Positions 16,875 to 29,402 of a stretch of 64,000 bases of DNA are shown in pieces. How positions within the stretch are numbered: position 1 is the stretch's first letter; the number at the start of each line of letters is the position of its first letter. The stretch lies in assembly GCF_009674625.1 (NCBI RefSeq), contig NZ_WKJQ01000001.1:1798001-1862000 (forward strand), in the 5' to 3' direction. The DNA comes from Haloferax marinum (GTDB taxonomy: Archaea; Halobacteriota; Halobacteria; Halobacteriales; Haloferacaceae). The translations under genes and the position numbers were made by a program. Below the pieces are notes generated by a model. That model was not told the DNA's origin. It made no database searches and worked only from the letters and a program-made list of their open reading frames with translations.

Positions 16875-17789
16875 ATGACGAAAGTTAGCGTGATTGGCGC
16901 GGCTGGCACTGTCGGCGCTGCGGCTGGATACAACCTCGCACTTCGTGATGTCTGTGACGAACTCGTCTTCGTAGACATCCCGAAGATGGAAGACAAGACG
17001 GTCGGACAGGCGGCCGACACGAACCACGGTATCGCCTACGACTCTAACACGGTCGTGACGCAGGGTGGCTACGAAGACACCGCAGGCTCCGACGTCGTCG
17101 TCATCACGGCGGGGATTCCGCGTCAACCCGGTCAGACGCGTATCGACCTCGCGGGCGACAACGCACCCATCATGGACGACATCGGCTCTTCGCTGGCTGA
17201 GTACAACGACGACTTCGTCTCGATTACGACGTCGAACCCCGTCGACCTGCTCAACCGGCACCTCTACGAGACGGGCGACCGCGACCGCCACAAAGTCATC
17301 GGCTTCGGTGGCCGTCTCGACTCCGCACGCTTCCGCTACGTCCTGAGCCAGCGCTTCGACGCGCCGGTCAAGAACGTCGACGCGACCATCCTCGGCGAAC
17401 ACGGCGACGCGCAGGTCCCCGTCTTCTCGAAGGTCCGCGTCGACGGCAACGACCCCGCGTTCTCCGCCGACGAGAAAGACGAGATTCTCGGCGACCTCAA
17501 GGAGTCCGCCATGGACGTCATCGAGCGCAAGGGCGCGACCCAGTGGGGTCCGGCGACGGGCGTCGCGCACATGGTCGAAGCAGTCCTGCACGACACCGGC
17601 GAAGTGCTCCCCGGTTCGCTCGTCTTAGACGGCGAGTACGGCTACGAGGATACCGCCTTCGGCGTCCCCGTCAAACTCGGCTCCAACGGCATCGAAGAGG
17701 TCGTCGAGTGGGACCTCGACGACTACGAGGCCGACCTCATGGACGACGCCGCAGAGAAACTCCGCGACCAGTACAACAAAATCGCGTAA
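16875..17789 (+). CDS. mdh: Malate dehydrogenase (lactate dehydrogenase-like)
   Basis: 304 residues, typical of halophilic tetrameric malate dehydrogenase. It interconverts malate and oxaloacetate with NAD in the citric acid cycle. The Rossmann motif [11 protein letters not shown] lies at residues 8-18. The substrate-binding arginine segment [10 protein letters not shown] and the catalytic histidine in [10 protein letters not shown] are present. It is strongly acidic. It probably has its own promoter beyond the 20-bp palindrome. Confidence 0.95.
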   Translation: MTKVSVIGAAGTVGAAAGYNLALRDVCDELVFVDIPKMEDKTVGQAADTNHGIAYDSNTVVTQGGYEDTAGSDVVVITAGIPRQPGQTRIDLAGDNAPIMDDIGSSLAEYNDDFVSITTSNPVDLLNRHLYETGDRDRHKVIGFGGRLDSARFRYVLSQRFDAPVKNVDATILGEHGDAQVPVFSKVRVDGNDPAFSADEKDEILGDLKESAMDVIERKGATQWGPATGVAHMVEAVLHDTGEVLPGSLVLDGEYGYEDTAFGVPVKLGSNGIEEVVEWDLDDYEADLMDDAAEKLRDQYNKIA

Positions 17790-17903
17790 ACCGGTCTGGT
17801 TCGCGACGACCCGACTTTTTGCAGTCGATGCGTCTCTACACCCGCTGAGACACGTGTCTCTGCCGAGCCAACCGTTTTCTTCTCGTCGCGCGATAATTCA
17901 CGT

Positions 17904-18830
17904 ATGGCTACCGTTGAAGACGCGCCGACGGAACCGAACGCGGCTGCCGAGCCGTTCGAACCACGTCGCGTCTTCGTCTTCCTCCTCGTCGCCTTCGGAC
18001 TCGCGGGTGCGACTGCGCTGGTCGTCTTCGCAACTGGTGGGTTGACCAACTCGCCGCAGGTCGCGTTCGGCCTTCCGCTGTGGTTGGTCCTCGTCAGCAC
18101 GTTCTACATGTTTTCGCCGGCCGTCGCGAACGTCGTCACTCGAGTCGTCACCGGCGAGGGGTGGGCGAACATGCGACTTCGCCCCGCGTTCCGGTCGAAC
18201 GGCAGGACCTACCTCCTCGCGTGGCTCGCCCCCGGTTTCTTCATCGCAATCGGTGCGGCGGTGTTCTTCGTGCTCTTTCCGGTGTACTTCGACCCCGACG
18301 CGACAGCACTCCGTGGGGTTCTCCCGGCGGGCACGTCGTTCGAACTCGTCGTCGTCGCGCAAATCGTACAGGCGCTCGTCCTCGGTGCGACGGTGAACAC
18401 GTTCTTCGCGTTCGGTGAGGAGTTCGGCTGGCGGGCGTACCTCCTGCAGAAACTCCTGCCGCTTGGGCCTCGTCGGGCCCTTCTCGTTCTGGGCGTCGTC
18501 TGGGGAGCGTGGCACTGGCCACTCATCGCACTGGGCTACAACTACGGATTCGACTACCCTGGCGCACCGTGGACTGGGTTTCTGGCGATGGTCTGGATGA
18601 CGACGATGTTCGGGGTGTTCCTCGCCTGGGTCGCGCTTCGTGCGGACTCGGTGTGGCCGCCAGCACTCGCCCACGGGATGTTCAACGCCTTCGGGAGCCT
18701 CGGGGTTATCTTCGCGACGGCTGGCGCGCCGTCGTTACTCGGTCCCGCTGCTGTCGGTGTTGTGGCCGTCGTCCCGTGGGTCGTCGTCGCCGCGTTGCTC
18801 GTGCTTCGCTCGCCAGTGTTCGAGACGTAA
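17904..18830 (+). CDS. CPBP family intramembrane metalloprotease
   Basis: 308 residues with about seven or eight membrane segments. The three family motifs are visible: EEFGWR (EExxxR), the following WGAWHWP segment and HGMFNAFGS (HxxxN). These residues bind zinc or form the active site in Rce1/CPBP proteases, which act in CAAX-type processing or bacteriocin immunity; in archaea the substrate is unknown. It stands alone and converges with uvrC. Confidence 0.85.
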   Translation: MATVEDAPTEPNAAAEPFEPRRVFVFLLVAFGLAGATALVVFATGGLTNSPQVAFGLPLWLVLVSTFYMFSPAVANVVTRVVTGEGWANMRLRPAFRSNGRTYLLAWLAPGFFIAIGAAVFFVLFPVYFDPDATALRGVLPAGTSFELVVVAQIVQALVLGATVNTFFAFGEEFGWRAYLLQKLLPLGPRRALLVLGVVWGAWHWPLIALGYNYGFDYPGAPWTGFLAMVWMTTMFGVFLAWVALRADSVWPPALAHGMFNAFGSLGVIFATAGAPSLLGPAAVGVVAVVPWVVVAALLVLRSPVFET

Positions 18831-18855
18831 CGTAACCGGCAGTTCGGGACGTTAC
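18827..18855. terminator. Inverted repeat covering two convergent stop codons
   Basis: GTAACGT (18827-18833) pairs with ACGTTAC (18849-18855). The arms include the stop codons of both the protease and uvrC. Symmetry allows a stem-loop in either transcript, so a shared terminator is plausible. Confidence 0.5.
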
Positions 18856-20591
18856 AGTCGCCGCTTCAGTTGCTCGGCGGTCTTCTTCCCGACGCCGGGG
18901 ACGTCGGTCAAGTCGTCGACTGTGGCCTCACGGACGCCTTCGACGCTTCCGAACCGCGTCAACAACGCTCGCCGCGTCTTCGGCCCCACGCCGGGGACGT
19001 CGTCGAGGACGGTCTTCACCTCGTCGCGGAGCGTCTGGTGGTACTGGACCGCAAACCGGTGTGCTTCGTCGCGGACGCGCTGGAGGACGTGGAGGTGTGG
19101 GGCGTCGTCCGGCCAGTCGAAGGTTCGGTCCGGCGTGATGACCAACTCGCGGTCTTTGGCGATTCCGACCGCCGGGACGTCCCATCCCGTCTCTTCGAGT
19201 GCGTCGAGTGCGGCGTTCAACTGCCCCTTCCCGCCGTCGACGAGGAGGAGGTCCGGGTCGGGTCGGTCGTCACGTCCTTCGAGGGCGCGGGTCGCCCGCC
19301 AATGAATCAGGTCGTGCATGTTGGCGTAGTCGTCGTTTCGCTCGGTGAGTCGCCGTCGGCGGTAATCCGACGTCTCGGCGCTCCCGTCTACGAAACAGAC
19401 GTCGCTGCCGACGACGGACTTTCCCTGTGCGTGACTCACGTCGAATCCCTCGATACGGGAGACGCGCCGGACGTCGAGGTTCAACTCTCGGGCCAGCGTG
19501 GCGAGGCCGTCGTCACGGCCGGCGCGACGCCGGGCGTTCTTCAACGCGAGTTCGACGAGTTTCGCTTCCCGGCCTGCACCGGGGACGCGGACGCTCACGC
19601 CCTCGGATTCGAGCCACGAGACCACGTCTTCGTCGTCTGGATGTTCAGACAAGACGACGGCGTCGGGGAGCGTTCGCTCCGCGTAGAACTGTGCGAGGAA
19701 CGCCGAGAGGACGGCCGCAGTCCGGTCTTCGCCCTCCGGTGCGTCGAGGTGGTGTCGGGTTCGGTCGACTAACTGGCCGCGTTCGGCGTGGAGTCTGGCG
19801 ACAGTCGCCGAGTCGCCGCGGAGTGCGACGCCGAGCACGTCGATTGCCCGCTCGTCGGACTGCGACGAGACGGCCGCCTCGCCCGCGCCGTGGAACGATT
19901 CGACTGCTTCGAGTCTATCACGGAGGTTGGCCGCGCGCTCGAACTCCTCGTTCTGGGCGGCCGCTTCCATCTCTCGACGGAGTGGGTCCGAGAGGACGCC
20001 CGTCTCGCCTTCGAAGAACCGAACCGCGGACTCGACGTCGTCTCGGTAGGCGTCTTCGGCTATCTCACCGGTACACGGGGCCGTACAGAGACCCATCTCG
20101 TAGTCGAGACACGGCCGCGAGCGGTTCGCGTACTTGTGGTCCGAACAGCCTCGGAGTCCGTACGTCTCTCGAATCGCCTTGACGACAGTCTCGACGCGGC
20201 CCTTGTCTGTGTACGGACCGAATACAGTCGCTGAGTCTTCGGGGTCGCGAGTCACCTCGATGCGGGGGACGGGGTGGTCGGTCAGTTGGACGAGCGGGTA
20301 GGATTTGTCGTCTTTGAGGCGAACGTTGTAGCGCGGCTGGTTGCGCTTGATGAGGTTCGCTTCGAGGAGGAGCGCTTGCGTCTCGGTGTCCGTGACGGCG
20401 AAGTCGATACCCGAAGAACGCGAGACCATCCGAGAGATGCGCTGGGACCGCGGGTCTGCGTACGACCTGACGCGGGCACGGATATCGACCGCTTTCCCGA
20501 CGTAGAGCACCGTCTCGCCGTCGAGAAACTGGTACACTCCGGGGTCCGACGGAAGTTCGCTGGCTCGCTCTCTGACCGCGCCTGCGTCCAT
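18852..20591 (-). CDS. uvrC: Excinuclease ABC subunit C
   Basis: 579 residues. The GIY-YIG nuclease is at the N-terminus ([20 protein letters not shown]), followed by an UVR interaction motif near residues 200-235, the RNase H-like nuclease domain, and paired helix-hairpin-helix motifs at the end ([25 protein letters not shown]). UvrC makes both incisions around bulky DNA lesions with UvrA and UvrB, which are not in this window. The Uvr system in haloarchaea is bacterial in type and thought to have been acquired by transfer. Confidence 0.95.
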   Translation of the reverse strand: MDAGAVRERASELPSDPGVYQFLDGETVLYVGKAVDIRARVRSYADPRSQRISRMVSRSSGIDFAVTDTETQALLLEANLIKRNQPRYNVRLKDDKSYPLVQLTDHPVPRIEVTRDPEDSATVFGPYTDKGRVETVVKAIRETYGLRGCSDHKYANRSRPCLDYEMGLCTAPCTGEIAEDAYRDDVESAVRFFEGETGVLSDPLRREMEAAAQNEEFERAANLRDRLEAVESFHGAGEAAVSSQSDERAIDVLGVALRGDSATVARLHAERGQLVDRTRHHLDAPEGEDRTAAVLSAFLAQFYAERTLPDAVVLSEHPDDEDVVSWLESEGVSVRVPGAGREAKLVELALKNARRRAGRDDGLATLARELNLDVRRVSRIEGFDVSHAQGKSVVGSDVCFVDGSAETSDYRRRRLTERNDDYANMHDLIHWRATRALEGRDDRPDPDLLLVDGGKGQLNAALDALEETGWDVPAVGIAKDRELVITPDRTFDWPDDAPHLHVLQRVRDEAHRFAVQYHQTLRDEVKTVLDDVPGVGPKTRRALLTRFGSVEGVREATVDDLTDVPGVGKKTAEQLKRRL

Positions 20592-20710
20592 CTGGCGGTG
20601 ATTACCTCGCGAACGGCTTGAGGCTGACGCGTCGGTGCGCTGGAACGCTCCGCTGGTCTACTCGTCCTTCCGCTGGTCTACTCGTCCCTGTCTACTCTCA
20701 CGATTGATTC

Positions 20711-20764
20711 TATTCTGTAAAATCAGAATACACCTTTCGTCTGCTTATTATCTCGACTGATAAT
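20711..20764. promoter_or_regulatory. Two A+T-rich palindromes upstream of a chemoreceptor gene
   Basis: TATTCTG-TAAAAT-CAGAATA (20711-20730) and ATTATC-TCGACT-GATAAT (20747-20764) both have a six-base spacer. They lie 45-98 bp before the ATG at 20809, in the promoter region. Dyads of this size usually bind dimeric regulators. Confidence 0.6.
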
Positions 20765-20808
20765 CAGTGGGTAAAGTACTCGTGTAGGGGTTGGAAACGA
20801 GTGGTCAA

Positions 20809-22323
20809 ATGGGACTCGGAATCATCACTCGTCTCCGCTCGTGGGTCGGTAGTCAGACGCCGTTGACCGATGGCGGTACTGCCGTCGTCGCGAGCGCACC
20901 CGACCTGAACGTCGACGACGATGTCCTCCTCGATGGCGTCGGCTTACCTGCGTTCGTCCTCGACGACGAGGGCCGAATCGCGGCGTGGAACTCGGGTGTC
21001 GAGTCACTCACTGGAACGACTGCTCACGCCGCACTCGGTCACCGAAACCTCGGTGAGCTGTTCTACGGGACGTCGGGGAAAGACGTCCTCGCGAAGACAG
21101 TCCTCGACAACCCGACGAGTGCAGACGACTTCGACGGCGTCGAACTGGACGACGCTGGTCGTTCGCTCTACGCCACAGAAGAGACGTTCGAGGACGCCCA
21201 CAGCGACGTTTGTCACGCCCGACAAACGGCGATGCCGCTCTACGAAGACGACGAACTCGTCGGGGTACTCCAGACCGTTCGCAACCGAACCGAGGAAGTC
21301 GAGCGACGCCGAGAGATAGAGACGCTCGTCCACGAAGTCGAAGGGACGCTCACCGAACTGAGTCGAGGGAACCTCGAGGCTCGTGCGACTATCGACGAAT
21401 CCGGTGTCGTCGACGAGCAACTCCTCCTCGTCGTCGATTCCGTCAACGAGACGGCCCGCAACCTCTCGCAGTTAGCAGAGAACGTCGAAGACGAGACGGC
21501 GACGGCGACGGACGCGGTTACTCGTGCGGCCACGGCGGCCGACGCAATCGTCGATAACGTCGAACAACAACGCGACTTGCTCGACGAGGGGGCGACGCAG
21601 ATGCAGCAGTTCAGCGCGACGATGGAAGAAGTGGCCGCGACGGCAGACGAAGTCGACTCCGCGGCAGAAGAAGCGCGCACGGCGGCCGAAGAAGGCCGCG
21701 AAGCCAACACCGAGGCACGTGACGCGACCGAGAGCGTCGTCACGATGAGTGACGAACTCGTCGACCGGGTGACCGAACTCGGGGCGCGGATGGACGACAT
21801 CGAGGCCGTCGTGGAGGTCATCTCCGAGGTTGCAGAACAGACGAACCTGCTGGCGCTCAACGCGAACATCGAGGCCGCACGCGCCGGTCAAGACGGCGAC
21901 GGGTTCGCCGTCGTCGCGGAGGAGGTCAAGTCGCTCGCGGACGAGACGAGACAGCACACCGAAGATATCACCGAACAGATAGAGAGCATCCAGTCCCGCA
22001 CCGACGACGCGGTGACGGCGGCGACGGAGTCGAACGACCGCATCGACCACGCCGACGAGAGCATCACCGAGATGTTAGAGGCGTTCGAAGAGATCGCCTC
22101 GTCGATAGACGTGGCCGCCGACGGCGTCGCCGAGGTGTCGCGGGCGACCGACGAACAGGCCGAATCGGTCGAAGAGTTGACTGCGACTATCGAAGACGTG
22201 CGTGACCGAACTGTCGAGACGGAAGGTGCGGTCGATAGCATCGTCTCGGCGACCGACGAGAGCGCCCAAGCACTCTCGGTGCTCGCCATGGAAGTCGACG
22301 AACTGACCGGCGGTAACGCCTGA
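20809..22323 (+). CDS. Cytoplasmic methyl-accepting chemotaxis transducer with PAS domain
   Basis: 504 residues from ATG 20809 (a TTG six codons upstream is also in frame). No membrane segment is visible, so it is a soluble Htr-type transducer. A PAS domain occupies about residues 40-165 ([19 protein letters not shown]). A coiled coil leads into the signalling hairpin, whose tip [15 protein letters not shown] binds CheA/CheW. Adaptation-type Glu/Gln-rich heptads lie on both sides. The ligand is unknown; PAS suggests a redox or small-molecule cue. Its promoter carries two palindromes. Confidence 0.9.
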   Translation: MGLGIITRLRSWVGSQTPLTDGGTAVVASAPDLNVDDDVLLDGVGLPAFVLDDEGRIAAWNSGVESLTGTTAHAALGHRNLGELFYGTSGKDVLAKTVLDNPTSADDFDGVELDDAGRSLYATEETFEDAHSDVCHARQTAMPLYEDDELVGVLQTVRNRTEEVERRREIETLVHEVEGTLTELSRGNLEARATIDESGVVDEQLLLVVDSVNETARNLSQLAENVEDETATATDAVTRAATAADAIVDNVEQQRDLLDEGATQMQQFSATMEEVAATADEVDSAAEEARTAAEEGREANTEARDATESVVTMSDELVDRVTELGARMDDIEAVVEVISEVAEQTNLLALNANIEAARAGQDGDGFAVVAEEVKSLADETRQHTEDITEQIESIQSRTDDAVTAATESNDRIDHADESITEMLEAFEEIASSIDVAADGVAEVSRATDEQAESVEELTATIEDVRDRTVETEGAVDSIVSATDESAQALSVLAMEVDELTGGNA

Positions 22324-22352
22324 ACGACGACGCTGACGCACGACAACCGAAG

Positions 22353-22889
22353 TTAGGCGAGACCGGCGAGGAAGTTCCCGACGAGGTAGGCGACGGCCGC
22401 GGCGGCCATGCCGACGACGAACATCTCGCCGCCGTTTGCGACCCACGACCGATTGGTGACGAGACTCCGACTCGCCCCGACGAGGAAGAACGCCACGCCC
22501 GTGACGACGATAGAGACGGGAAACAGCGGTTCGATGCGGAAGACGTAGGGAAACAGCGGTGCCCACCCAGCGACGATGAACGCGACGAACGTCGCAGCGG
22601 CGGTCTGAATCGGCGTCTTGCCGTCGCTTCTGACGTGGCCGTCGCCGACTGCGTCGTGGTAGTCTTCTTCGGACCGCTCCGAGAGGTAGTTGCTCATCCC
22701 CATCGAAAAGCCGTCGGCGAAGAGGTTCGCGAATCCGAGGATGATGACGATGCCCGGACTGAGCGCCGCACCCGCGACGCCCGCGACCACGGCAAACGTC
22801 GTAACGATACCGTCGTTCGCGCCGTAGATTACCTCTGGAAGGTATCGACCCGACGACTCTACGTCGTCACCGAGCAACGTCTCCAGCAT
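22353..22889 (-). CDS. VIT1/CCC1 family membrane protein
   Basis: 178 residues with about five membrane segments. The N-terminal [20 protein letters not shown] segment and the following [18 protein letters not shown] are characteristic of the VIT1/CCC1 family, which transports iron or manganese across membranes in eukaryotes and bacteria. The metal-binding domain is reduced to a short acidic loop ([11 protein letters not shown]), so substrate is uncertain. It converges with the chemoreceptor gene. Confidence 0.85.
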   Translation of the reverse strand: MLETLLGDDVESSGRYLPEVIYGANDGIVTTFAVVAGVAGAALSPGIVIILGFANLFADGFSMGMSNYLSERSEEDYHDAVGDGHVRSDGKTPIQTAAATFVAFIVAGWAPLFPYVFRIEPLFPVSIVVTGVAFFLVGASRSLVTNRSWVANGGEMFVVGMAAAAVAYLVGNFLAGLA

Positions 22890-23015
22890 AGCGGTGGTGT
22901 ACGTCCTCTGACGAGATAAACCGCGTGACGAGATGTCGTTCGACCTGTCCGGAGGAAACGGTACGCTATCGCCGGATGCGCCACGTGTAAGGTTGCCCCG
23001 GTTGAATCACGCGAT

Positions 23016-23288
23016 ATGGCCGACGACACCGCCCAACTCTGGTTGGTCGAGCGCTCGTACGACGACAGGGACCTCATCGTCCTCATCTACGCGACGACCG
23101 ACGGTGAGTACGAACTGCGGAAGGAACTCGCTGCGGCCGTGATGCACCAGCGGCGCATGTCCACGACGGCCGCTATCGAAGCACCGGTCGAAAATCTCGA
23201 AGCCGTGGCCGACGACAAGTTGCGAGAACGCTACGCCGCCGAAGCGACGAAGATGTCCGAGACACACGACCCCGACGACGAAGTCTGA
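23016..23288 (+). CDS. Small acidic haloarchaeal protein, unknown
   Basis: 90 residues (MADDTAQLWLVERSYDDRDL onward). A strand-rich first half is followed by a helical, charged second half. There are no cysteines and no membrane segment. Composition and codon use match the host, and an A+T-poor promoter region lies between it and the divergent VIT-family gene. I do not recognise the family. Confidence 0.7.
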   Translation: MADDTAQLWLVERSYDDRDLIVLIYATTDGEYELRKELAAAVMHQRRMSTTAAIEAPVENLEAVADDKLRERYAAEATKMSETHDPDDEV

Positions 23289-23298
23289 CTTGCGAACC

Positions 23299-23390
23299 AC
23301 ACGATTCAGGGTCACGGTCTAATCGGGGAGACACACGATTCAGGGTCACGGTCTAATCGGGGAGACACACGATTCAGGGTCACGGTCTGA
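23299..23390. repeat. 34-bp direct tandem repeat
   Basis: Three units begin at 23299, 23333 and 23367. Each opens ACACGATTCAGGGTCACGGT and ends TCTAATCGGGGAGAC; the third is truncated. It follows the stop of the 90-residue gene, before the ABC transporter operon. Function unknown; the near-identity of units suggests recent slippage. Confidence 0.9.
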
Positions 23391-23515
23391 ACGCCGAGTC
23401 GAACGATTCGACACGCGTCTTGGGTGCTCTCGGCACCGCTGTGTCGGCTTCCGCCGTTATCGTCGGTGATTCCTGCACCTAAAACCCTTTAACCCAGTAC
23501 GACGCAGGCCCGCCC

Positions 23516-24484
23516 ATGGCCGCCATCGAATTGAACGGGGTGACGAAACGGTTCGAAGACGACGGAGGCGTACTCGATACGCTCGTCCCGTCGTCTAATA
23601 CCGACGCCGTCACCGCCGTCGACGACCTTTCGTTTTCCGTAGAAGCGGGAGAGGTCTTCGGGTTTCTTGGTCCCAACGGCGCTGGAAAGTCGACGACGAT
23701 AAACATGCTCTTGGACTTCGTGCGCCCGACGAGTGGGTCGATTCGGGTGCTCGGCCACGACGCCCAGGCCGAGAGCGTCGCCGTCCGCCGACGAACCGGT
23801 GTCCTCCCAGAAGGCTACGACGTGTACGACCGACTCACCGGTCGGGAACACGTCGAGTTCGCTATCGAGTCGAAAGAAGCAGGCGACGACCCTGACGAAC
23901 TCCTCTCTCGCGTCGGTCTCGACGCCGATGCCGCCGACCGTCGTGCTGGTGGATACTCCAAAGGGATGAAACAGCGCCTCGCACTCGCGATGGCGCTCGC
24001 CGGGAGTCCCGACCTGCTCATCCTCGACGAACCGTCGTCGGGCCTCGACCCCGCCGGTGCGCGCGAGATGCGTGACATCGTCCGTGAAGAGGCCGACCGC
24101 GGTGCGACCGTGTTCTTCTCGTCACACGTGCTCGGACAGGTCGAAGCAGTGTGTGACCGCGTGGGCATCCTGCGCGAGGGTGAACTCATCGCCGAAGACA
24201 GCATCGAGGGTCTCCGCGACAGAGCCGAAGCCGAAGCCATCCTCCGTCTCGACGTCGACGGCGACGCCGACCTCGACGCAGTTCGTGCCGTCGAGGGTGT
24301 CTCCTCTGTCGAATCTCGCGACGGGAAACTCGTCGTCGGGTGTACTGACGACGCGAAGGCACGCGTCGTCGTCACCATCGAATCCGACGGGGCGACGGTT
24401 GCCGACTTCGAGACCGAATCGGCGTCGCTGGAGGACATCTTCCTCGCGCACACCGAAGCGGAGAAACAGGAGGTCCCGGCGTGA
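23516..24484 (+). CDS. ABC transporter ATP-binding protein
   Basis: 322 residues. Walker A is GPNGAGKST, the signature is YSKGMKQRLALAMA and Walker B is LLILDEPSSGLDP, all in the order of a CcmA/DrrA-type exporter ATPase. The C-terminal extension (about 225-322) is the DUF4162-like domain of this exporter group. It overlaps the following permease gene by four bases (stop and GTG start), so the two are translationally coupled. Substrate unknown. Confidence 0.92.
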   Translation: MAAIELNGVTKRFEDDGGVLDTLVPSSNTDAVTAVDDLSFSVEAGEVFGFLGPNGAGKSTTINMLLDFVRPTSGSIRVLGHDAQAESVAVRRRTGVLPEGYDVYDRLTGREHVEFAIESKEAGDDPDELLSRVGLDADAADRRAGGYSKGMKQRLALAMALAGSPDLLILDEPSSGLDPAGAREMRDIVREEADRGATVFFSSHVLGQVEAVCDRVGILREGELIAEDSIEGLRDRAEAEAILRLDVDGDADLDAVRAVEGVSSVESRDGKLVVGCTDDAKARVVVTIESDGATVADFETESASLEDIFLAHTEAEKQEVPA

Positions 24485-25416
24485 CGCTCGAATCTGTCGC
24501 ACGTAAGGACTTCCGCGACGCCATCCGGTCACGGTGGCTCTTGGGCCTCACGCTGTTTTTCACCCTCCTCATCGGTGGGTCGGCAGCGCTGTTCTTCGGC
24601 TATCTGCTGCGGGGCGACGGGGCGAACTCGGAATCGCTGTTCGGATTCACTTCGACGTTACAACAGCTATTCAGCGTGTTTGGCTTCTCTTACACCGGAA
24701 TGATTGGGTTCATTCTCGCGCTCATCGCACTCGTGACGGCCCATGGTGCACTCATCGACGAACGTGAGTCGGGAACCCTCAAGCTCCTGCTGTCGCAACC
24801 GAACTCCCGCCGAGACGTCGTCTTCGGCAAGCTTCTCGGGCGGTCACTCGTCGTGTCGCTCTCGATGCTCGCCGGGTTCGTCGCCGCGTTCGTCGTGATG
24901 GCCGTGACTGGCACGCAGATTTTGTTCACGCCGTATCTCGGACAGGTTGCACTCTCTGGCCTCCTGGCGACGTCGTTCGTCTCCATCGGCATCTGGCTCT
25001 CTGCGTCTTCCGACTCCCAGCGACAGGCGTTTTTCGGCACGATTGGTATCTACTTCATCTTCTCCGTCCTCTGGGCGGCCGTTTCGACCGGCGTCCCACG
25101 ACTGCTCAACTGGGCACTCCAGGAACTCCCTGGCTTGGACACGCTCACGACCGTCCAAATCTTCCAGATGAGACTGTTCATCAAGTACCTGAACCCGCTT
25201 CGGGCCTACGAAACACTCTCCGTCCAACTCTACGACTCTGCAATCGCTGCCCGTCTGTTCAAAACCGGCCTCAGTGAACGGTTGGCTCTCGAGCCGGTCT
25301 TCGCCGAGTCGCTCCCGTTCTACTTCAGCGGTGAGTTCATCTTCCTCATCCTTCTGGGGTGGATAGTCATCCCGCCGATGCTCGGCTACTGGACGTTCAA
25401 AAGAGTCGACCTCTGA
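24481..25416 (+). CDS. ABC-2 type transporter permease
   Basis: 311 residues from a GTG that overlaps the ATPase stop. Six membrane segments are visible: near residues 20-40, 65-90, 115-150, 155-180, 190-215 and the last at 280-300. Typical ABC-2 features include LIDERESGTLKLLLSQP after the second segment. Together with the ATPase it forms a Nos/Drr-like exporter. Confidence 0.9.
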   Translation: MTLESVARKDFRDAIRSRWLLGLTLFFTLLIGGSAALFFGYLLRGDGANSESLFGFTSTLQQLFSVFGFSYTGMIGFILALIALVTAHGALIDERESGTLKLLLSQPNSRRDVVFGKLLGRSLVVSLSMLAGFVAAFVVMAVTGTQILFTPYLGQVALSGLLATSFVSIGIWLSASSDSQRQAFFGTIGIYFIFSVLWAAVSTGVPRLLNWALQELPGLDTLTTVQIFQMRLFIKYLNPLRAYETLSVQLYDSAIAARLFKTGLSERLALEPVFAESLPFYFSGEFIFLILLGWIVIPPMLGYWTFKRVDL

Positions 25417-25464
25417 GGCGAACTCCCTTCTTTCCACGTTTCAGCCACCGTGTTCCAGCCACCG

Positions 25465-27684
<2,220 letters not shown>

Positions 27685-27903
27685 TCAGGCGAAGAGATAC
27701 GCGACGCCCAGTGCAGTCATGAAGATGCCGCCGAACCGCGTGAGTGTCACGTTCCACTCGGCGGGTTCCACCTCGTCCCACGCCGTCTTGCTCCCGATAG
27801 AGTCCAGTCGCTCCGTGAACTGGGCGGTCTTGTAGGGCTTGACGGCGCCGGGGAGGCCGATGGCGAGAAACATGACACCAACCCCGAAGAGGTGTTCGGT
27901 CAT
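27685..27903 (-). CDS. Small two-span membrane protein, unknown
   Basis: 72 residues from ATG 27903 (MTEHLFGVGVMFLAIGLPGA). Two hydrophobic segments (about 5-22 and 55-70) flank a charged loop that ends ERLDSIGSKTAWDEVEPAEW. It lies just beyond ligA on the same strand with a short gap. It looks like a small conserved haloarchaeal membrane protein; I cannot assign a function. Confidence 0.7.
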   Translation of the reverse strand: MTEHLFGVGVMFLAIGLPGAVKPYKTAQFTERLDSIGSKTAWDEVEPAEWNVTLTRFGGIFMTALGVAYLFA

Positions 27904-28061
27904 ACACTTCGTATCGTGTCGACTGGAATGAACGTTGGGGCCGGTCGAGAGACCACTCTGGCTGTCGATTTCGTGACACTCGTCCGTGTCTCCACTCGAT
28001 TGCTGGCAACGCTTGCCGTAACTAGTGGTTATTCTTTGGTCCAGAAATATGCATCTCATAC

Positions 28062-29402
28062 ATGACTCGAGGTTTCCGCACTCGTGGCCTCCACGCCGGA
28101 CAGGACCCGGACCCGGCCACAGGGGCCCGTGCCCCGCCACTCTATCAGACCACGTCGTACGTCTTCGACGACGCGGACACCGCCGCAGACCTCTACGCGC
28201 TCGAATCGGACGGCGACGTGTACTCACGAATCTCGAACCCGACGACTCGTATCCTCGAACGTCGCCTCGCCGCCCTCGAATCGGGGGTCGATTCGGTCGT
28301 CACTTCCTCGGGGATGGCCGCTATCGACGCCATCACGACCATCCTCGCCAGCGCCGGCGACAACGTCGTCCTCTCGGAAGACATGTACGGCGGTACATCT
28401 TCGTACTTCTCCAAAACCGCTAGCCGACGGGGTATCGAACCCCGAACCGTCGAGACGCTAACCGAGGACGCCTACGCCGACGCCATCGACGAAGACACCG
28501 CGTTCGTCCACGTCGAGACGGTGGCGAACCCCTCGTTGAAGACGCCGGATTTCGAAGCCATTGCCGACGTGGCCCACGACCATCGCGTCCCACTCGTCGT
28601 GGACAACACGTTCGCGACGCCGGCGCTCTGCCGACCCATCGAACACGGTGCCGACATCGTCTGGGAGTCGACGACGAAGTGGATTCACGGGTCGGGAACC
28701 ACCGTCGGCGGCGTCGTCGTCGACGGCGGGACGTTCCCGTGGGACGCCGCAGACTACGACGAACTCTCCGGCGAGAACCCTGCCTTCGGTGTGGACTTCG
28801 TCGAGCGATTCGGTGAGCGAGCGTTCGCACAGGTGGTTCGTCATCGCGCGGTCAGAAGCACCGGCGGGTGTCAGTCGCCGTTCGACGCGTGGCAGACGAT
28901 TCAGGGCCTCGAGACGCTGGCGCTTCGGATGCGCGCCCACTGCGAGAACGCCCGCCGCGTGGCCGAGTTCCTCCGCGACCACGACGCCGTCTCGTGGGTG
29001 TCGTACCCCGGATTCGACGACCACGAGACACACGAGTTGGCGTCGAAGTATCTGGAGGGTGGCTACGCCGGGATGGTCACGTTCGGCCTGAAAGGCGAAG
29101 ACGACGAGGCGTCCTACGAGGCGGCCAAGACCGTCTGCGAGTCGGTCGAACTCGTGAGTTTCCTCGCCAACATCGGTGACGCGAAATCACTCCTCATCCA
29201 CCCTGCGTCGACGACGCACGCGCAACTCTCCTACGAAGAGCAGCGTGCGGCGGGCGTCCAACCCGACATGCTTCGGATGTCCGTCGGTATCGAGGACGCC
29301 GACGACATCGTCGCCGACCTCGACCAGGCAATCGAACGGGCGCTGGCGGTGCGCGCGCCAGTCGCCCCCGACGGCGGAGAACTCTCGGGGGTGGGCCGAT
29401 GA
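28062..29402 (+). CDS. O-acetylhomoserine sulfhydrylase / cystathionine gamma-synthase family (paralogue 1)
   Basis: 446 residues, a PLP enzyme of the Cys/Met metabolism family. It probably converts O-acetylhomoserine to homocysteine using sulfide, or to cystathionine. Visible marks: TRSLHAGQD-like start ([10 protein letters not shown]), [30 protein letters not shown] and the PLP lysine in [10 protein letters not shown]. It overlaps metX by four bases (ATGA), so the pair is one operon. A paralogue follows metX. Confidence 0.88.
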   Translation: MTRGFRTRGLHAGQDPDPATGARAPPLYQTTSYVFDDADTAADLYALESDGDVYSRISNPTTRILERRLAALESGVDSVVTSSGMAAIDAITTILASAGDNVVLSEDMYGGTSSYFSKTASRRGIEPRTVETLTEDAYADAIDEDTAFVHVETVANPSLKTPDFEAIADVAHDHRVPLVVDNTFATPALCRPIEHGADIVWESTTKWIHGSGTTVGGVVVDGGTFPWDAADYDELSGENPAFGVDFVERFGERAFAQVVRHRAVRSTGGCQSPFDAWQTIQGLETLALRMRAHCENARRVAEFLRDHDAVSWVSYPGFDDHETHELASKYLEGGYAGMVTFGLKGEDDEASYEAAKTVCESVELVSFLANIGDAKSLLIHPASTTHAQLSYEEQRAAGVQPDMLRMSVGIEDADDIVADLDQAIERALAVRAPVAPDGGELSGVGR

